This document shows positions 17,920-20,534 of a stretch of DNA of 20,534 bases, piece by piece. How positions within the stretch are numbered: position 1 is the stretch's first letter; each line of letters begins with the position of its first letter. The DNA lies in contig JAVLRN010000061.1 in the NCBI GenBank assembly GCA_032821775.1, positions 1 to 20,534 on the forward strand, read 5' to 3'. Source of the stretch: Sanguinoderma infundibulare (taxonomy: Eukaryota > Basidiomycota > Agaricomycetes > Polyporales > Polyporaceae). The notes under the pieces are model-generated. The model saw nothing but the letters and a program-made list of their open reading frames with translations, did not search any database and was not told the DNA's origin. The position numbers were made by a program, and so were the translations under genes.

Positions 17920-19303
17920 GATATGTGTTTTGGGAAAACACTAAATTGGCTAAAAACTATCAAACTCCGGGAACTCCCTAAAGCTTATGATACCAAGCTA
18001 TATCCGAAAGGCTATAAGTGGCTGTAGTAATTATACAGGTAAGGTAACAAGTCATAAGATGATCGAAAGAGAAATGGGCTATCGCGGATCTAAGTCAGAG
18101 TTTGTTTCGCACACAGATTCTGTAAAAGAGCAACGAGTAGACGGTAGTTGGAGCATTAAAGCCAAATCCAAACAAATGCTCTTAAGGTGTACTCTAATGG
18201 GGTTTCGAAAGAAACTATCAAGTCAAAATCCCTACTAAACAATTAAATAGCAGATGTTTTTCTACCTTAACAGCTAACAGTAAGATAAATCCATGGTTTA
18301 TTACAGGATTTTCAGACGCTGAAGCTTCGTTCATTATTTCTATGTATAAAGATGATAACTCTAAAATGAAGTGGAGAGTAACTCCTAATTTTTCTATACA
18401 TATACATATTAAAGATATTGCAATCCTAGAAAGTATAAGATATACCTTTGGTGTGGGTAAAGTTAGAAAAAATAGTAATAAAACTGCTTTATTTAGAGTA
18501 GACAACATACAAGAATTACAAGTAATCGTTGACCACTTTGTTAAATACCCACTTATTGGTACTAAAGTTTCTGATTTTTTATTATTTAAACAATGTTATG
18601 ATTTAATTAAGCAAAAACAACATTTAACTCAAGAAGGCCTTGAAAGAATAGTAGCATTGAAATGCAATCTTAATAAAGGTCTTACTGATAGTATAATAGT
18701 AGCTTTTCCAAATATTAAAGGTGTACTTAGACCTTATTATAATTTTACCGGTATACCAGATCCTTTTTGGATCTCTGGTTTCGTTTCTGGGGGACTCAAC
18801 ATTTTGTGTCTCTATAGAAAAAAGTACTAAGAAAATAGGTAGAGTAAGATTAATATTTGGTACTTGTTTACATATTAAAGATAAAGCATTATTAATTGGT
18901 ATAGCAAATTATTTTTATAACAATATTTTATTGGAAAAATATATTTATGATTCTACGGAAAGAGAAACTAGTTTACTTCAAATTAGAAATTATTCTGATA
19001 TTGTAAATAAAATTATACCATTTTTTAATGAGTATCCAATACTAGGAGTTAAAAGTCTAGATTTTGCAGATTTCAAAAAAGTAGCTGAATTAATGAAAAA
19101 TAAAGAGCATTTAACTGAACCAGGTTTTAGCAAAATCATCCAAATAGTAGAAAACATGAACTTAGATAGAAATAATATCTAGCACTTGGTAACGCAAATG
19201 CGTATGCGTACCATACAACATCTACAAAGTGCCAGTAGTGTAGTTGAAGATAAAAACTTAAACGTTTCTTCATTTAATTGTATGTTAAATTTGATCATCC
19301 ATG
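17920..19303 (+). mobile_element. Group I intron rns-i1 (near position 1224)
   Basis: The intron separates GTTCTGGGCT from ATAGACGTGCCACAA, matching bacterial GGGCU/ACACACGUGCUACAA with identical spacing. It ends in G at 19303. The core (17947-18225) closely matches nad5-i2: AAAGCTTATGATACCAAGCT (17980-17999), GGTAACAAGTCATAAGATGA (18043-18062), ATCGCGGATCTAAGTCAGA (18081-18099) and CTCTTAAGGTGTACTCTAAT (18179-18198). The ORF follows the core. The last 30 or so bases (TTAATTGTATGTTAAATTTG..CCATG) also resemble the nad5-i2 end. Confidence 0.92.
18197..19182 (+). pseudogene. LAGLIDADG (type 1) homing endonuclease of rns-i1, two slips in G runs
   Basis: The ORF is homologous to that of nad5-i2. 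ATG 18197 begins MGF as there, but the G4 run at 18199-18202 has one G more than the nad5-i2 copy and throws the frame. The protein continues in the next frame through PWFITGFSDAEASFIIS (motif 1, from about 18291), FLLFKQCYDLIKQKQHLT and motif 2 WISGFVSG. There a G5 run (18789-18793) shifts the frame again; it goes on as DSTFCVSIEKSTKKIGRV to LTEPGFSKIIQIVENMNL and TAG 19180-19182. About 327 residues are expected without the slips. The acidic residues of both motifs are present. The nad5-i2 copy is broken elsewhere, so the two decayed independently. Confidence 0.87.
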
Positions 19304-19775
19304 ATAGACGTGCCACAATAACTTTCACAAAGTGATGCAATACTTCCCAAGAGGAGTGGAGCTAATCATTAAAAAAAGTGATTTATATTAAATATAAGCC
19401 GGATTGTCTCCTGTAATTCGGAGGCATGAAGAAGGAATTCCGAGTAATCGTTGATAAGTAGCGCAACGGTGAAGCTAGTTTCGTGATGAACTAACTGTCT
19501 GTCGCTGGGAAGAAGCTTTTATTGGAGGAAACTGGAGGAAGATAAATTTTTTTCATAATAGGTTATATAAGGTATTTGATTAAAATATCATGAATGATTT
19601 TATTAAAGTCCTTGAGTTACTTTATTTTTTAAAACAAATAAAATTCTTGAGCCATTTTCTTTTCTTAAAGTTGTTCGCCAATTATGTTAAATTTATTGGC
19701 TTTAGTGAATCCATTGAGGTAACATCTCAAAAGTCATAGCAGGGTAGCTGTACTGGAAAGTGCAGCTGGATAATA
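19304..19775 (+). rRNA. rns: Small-subunit rRNA, exon 2 and 3' end
   Basis: The exon resumes with ATAGACGTGCCACAATAAC. It contains GCCGGATTGTCTCCTG (19399-19414), the 1400 region GATGAACTAACTGTCTGTCGC (19485-19505) and a long AT-rich expansion of helix 44 (19540-19710). The conserved 3' end AAAAGTCATAGCAGGGTAGC..GCAGCTGGATAA (about 19729-19773) matches bacterial GAAGUCGUAACAAGGUAACC..GCGGUUGGAUCA. No obvious anti-Shine-Dalgarno CCTCC follows. The last nucleotide is approximate. Confidence 0.92.
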
Positions 19776-19863
19776 ATTAATTTGTAACCCCCTATCTTTT
19801 TATAAAATAGTTTTAAGTTTAAATAATATATATAATTTTTTTATTTTTAAATTTTTTATTTTA

Positions 19864-19937
19864 AGGGGGTTAGCTTAGTTGGTTAAAGCAGTAATCTTAC
19901 ACATTATTGACCGGGAGTTCGAATCCCCCACCTCTTA
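19864..19937 (+). tRNA. trnV: tRNA-Val (anticodon UAC)
   Basis: The acceptor AGGGGGT (19864-19870) pairs with ACCTCTT (19930-19936), with two G-U pairs. The D stem is GCTT/AAGC. The anticodon stem is GTAAT/ATTAT with loop CTTACAC, anticodon TAC at 19897-19899. The T loop is TTCGAAT. One T-stem pair (A-C) is mismatched. It lies just after rns. Confidence 0.9.
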
Positions 19938-19969
19938 AACATATTTTATGTTTAATTTAAACATATTTT

Positions 19970-20013
19970 ATATTTAATTTATTTTATTTTTATATTTAAT
20001 TTATTTTATTTTA
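19970..20013. repeat. Tandem repeat, about two 22-bp AT-only units
   Basis: ATATTTAATTTATTTTATTTT followed by one T/A is repeated at 19970 and 19992, between tRNA-Val and tRNA-Leu. It is low-complexity spacer and no function is seen. Confidence 0.7.
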
Positions 20014-20031
20014 TATAAATTAGAAAGTGAA

Positions 20032-20107
20032 GCGAGTATGTCGAAATTGGTAGCCGAGTGAATCTTAGGTTTTCATTATATTAAGAGTTCAAGTCTCTTT
20101 ACTCGTA
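20032..20107 (+). tRNA. trnL: tRNA-Leu (anticodon UAG)
   Basis: The acceptor GCGAGTA (20032-20038) pairs with TACTCGT (20100-20106). The D arm is TCG/CGA with a Leu-like loop (AAATTGGTAGC). The anticodon loop is CTTAGGT, anticodon TAG at 20066-20068. The T stem AAGAG/CTCTT holds TTCAAGT. The anticodon stem has one T-T mismatch. The variable region is only about 7 nt, short for a Leu tRNA, which usually has a long extra arm. Confidence 0.85.
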
Positions 20108-20162
20108 ATTATAATAAAATATAATGTTTGCTTCATTTAATTAAAAACAAAACAAAATAAAA

Positions 20163-20234
20163 GCATCTTTAGTTTAATGGTTAAAACGGAAATTTTCGAA
20201 ATTTATGATAATGGTTCAAATCTATTAAGGTGTT
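20163..20234 (+). tRNA. trnR: tRNA-Arg (anticodon UCG)
   Basis: The acceptor GCATCTT (20163-20169) pairs with AAGGTGT (20227-20233). The D stem is GTTT/AAAC. The anticodon loop TTTCGAA gives TCG at 20196-20198. The T arm AATGG/CTATT holds TTCAAAT. The outermost anticodon-stem pair is G-A. GAA (Phe) was considered, but it would put C at position 33. Confidence 0.82.
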
Positions 20235-20534
20235 TTAATTAATAATTAAATTAAAAATAAGGTTGCTTAACGATTTAAGTATATATTTATATTATATAAT
20301 AAACATATAAATATATTAGTGAGTTCACTACTCCTTTATTTTTTAATATTTTATATTTACCTTATGAAGTTTTATTTTTAAGATGTAACTTAGAATGCCT
20401 TTAATTTATTAAATTCTTATTGTTAAATTAAGTAATGATTTTTTAATCATGATTGTCTTCATAGACAAGGTATTAAACATATTAATATACTATAAATTAC
20501 ATTATATTTATAAAATATAGTAAGCATAACTATA
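20235..20534. other. AT-rich end of window with two adjacent hairpins
   Basis: No gene was recognised. Two perfect hairpins lie side by side: ATGATT-TTTT-AATCAT (20435-20450) and TTGTCT-TCAT-AGACAA (20453-20468). A TATATTTATA-rich palindromic stretch sits at about 20280-20318. The next gene lies beyond the window. Confidence 0.65.

Noticed and set aside
17987..18238. 83-codon ORF at the start of the rns intron
   Set aside because: It is ribozyme core sequence shared with nad5-i2, not a gene; only its last codons overlap the real endonuclease start.
18218..18508. Minus-strand ORF of 96 codons in rns-i1
   Set aside because: It lies opposite the LAGLIDADG ORF, whose motifs are clear on the + strand.
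1..20534. Nuclear copy of mtDNA (NUMT) as explanation for all frameshifts
   Set aside because: Nad5 (701 codons), nad4L, both rRNAs and the tRNAs are intact, which is not expected of an old nuclear copy of this length; not fully excluded for a recent copy.
1..20534. CRISPR arrays, bacterial operons, insertion sequences
   Set aside because: No spaced direct repeats, transposase or bacterial gene signals; the mobile elements are all group I introns with homing ORFs.

Overview
The window is fungal mitochondrial DNA. It is AT-rich, every gene reads on the + strand, and it carries in order: the 3' part of the large-subunit rRNA (rnl), cox3, nad4L, nad5, a decayed small membrane-protein ORF, the small-subunit rRNA (rns), and tRNAs Val(UAC), Leu(UAG) and Arg(UCG). 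The 1-nt nad4L/nad5 overlap, the rRNA sequence, and TGA read as Trp in intron ORFs (code 4) all fit a fungus. A basidiomycete is my guess, not something the sequence proves.

Introns dominate. Nine group I introns occupy about 11.0 of 20.5 kb. Three are in rnl, after the equivalents of E. coli U2449, U2500 and U2584, in the peptidyl-transferase region; they leave exons of only 51 and 84 nt. One is in cox3, four in nad5, and one in rns near position 1224. By shared core motifs they form families: rnl-i1/rnl-i3/cox3-i1; rnl-i2/nad5-i3/nad5-i4; nad5-i2/rns-i1 (close copies); and nad5-i1, which stands alone. Every intron carries a LAGLIDADG homing endonuclease ORF at varying sites: in the P1 loop, in P8, after the core, or fused in frame to the upstream exon. 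Eight of the nine are broken by one-base slips, mostly in homopolymer runs, and/or in-frame TAA. Only the rnl-i3 ORF is whole.

Highlights: (1) rnl-i1 is an omega intron with a frameshifted I-SceI-type ORF at the classic omega site. (2) A leader of about 50 bp is shared between that ORF and nad4L. (3) nad5-i2 and rns-i1 are sister introns in different genes. (4) rnl-i3 seems to lack a normal 3' strand of P7 although its ORF is the only intact one. (5) cox3 has a one-base frameshift in exon 1. (6) The ORF between nad5 and rns stays protein-like through two in-frame TAA codons.

Functionally the region supplies mitoribosome RNAs, a complex IV subunit (Cox3), two complex I membrane subunits (Nad4L, Nad5) and three tRNAs. 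All multi-exon products depend on group I splicing. Long non-genic stretches (5156-5741, 16104-16724, 20235-20534) are AT-rich with small hairpins and no recognised gene.
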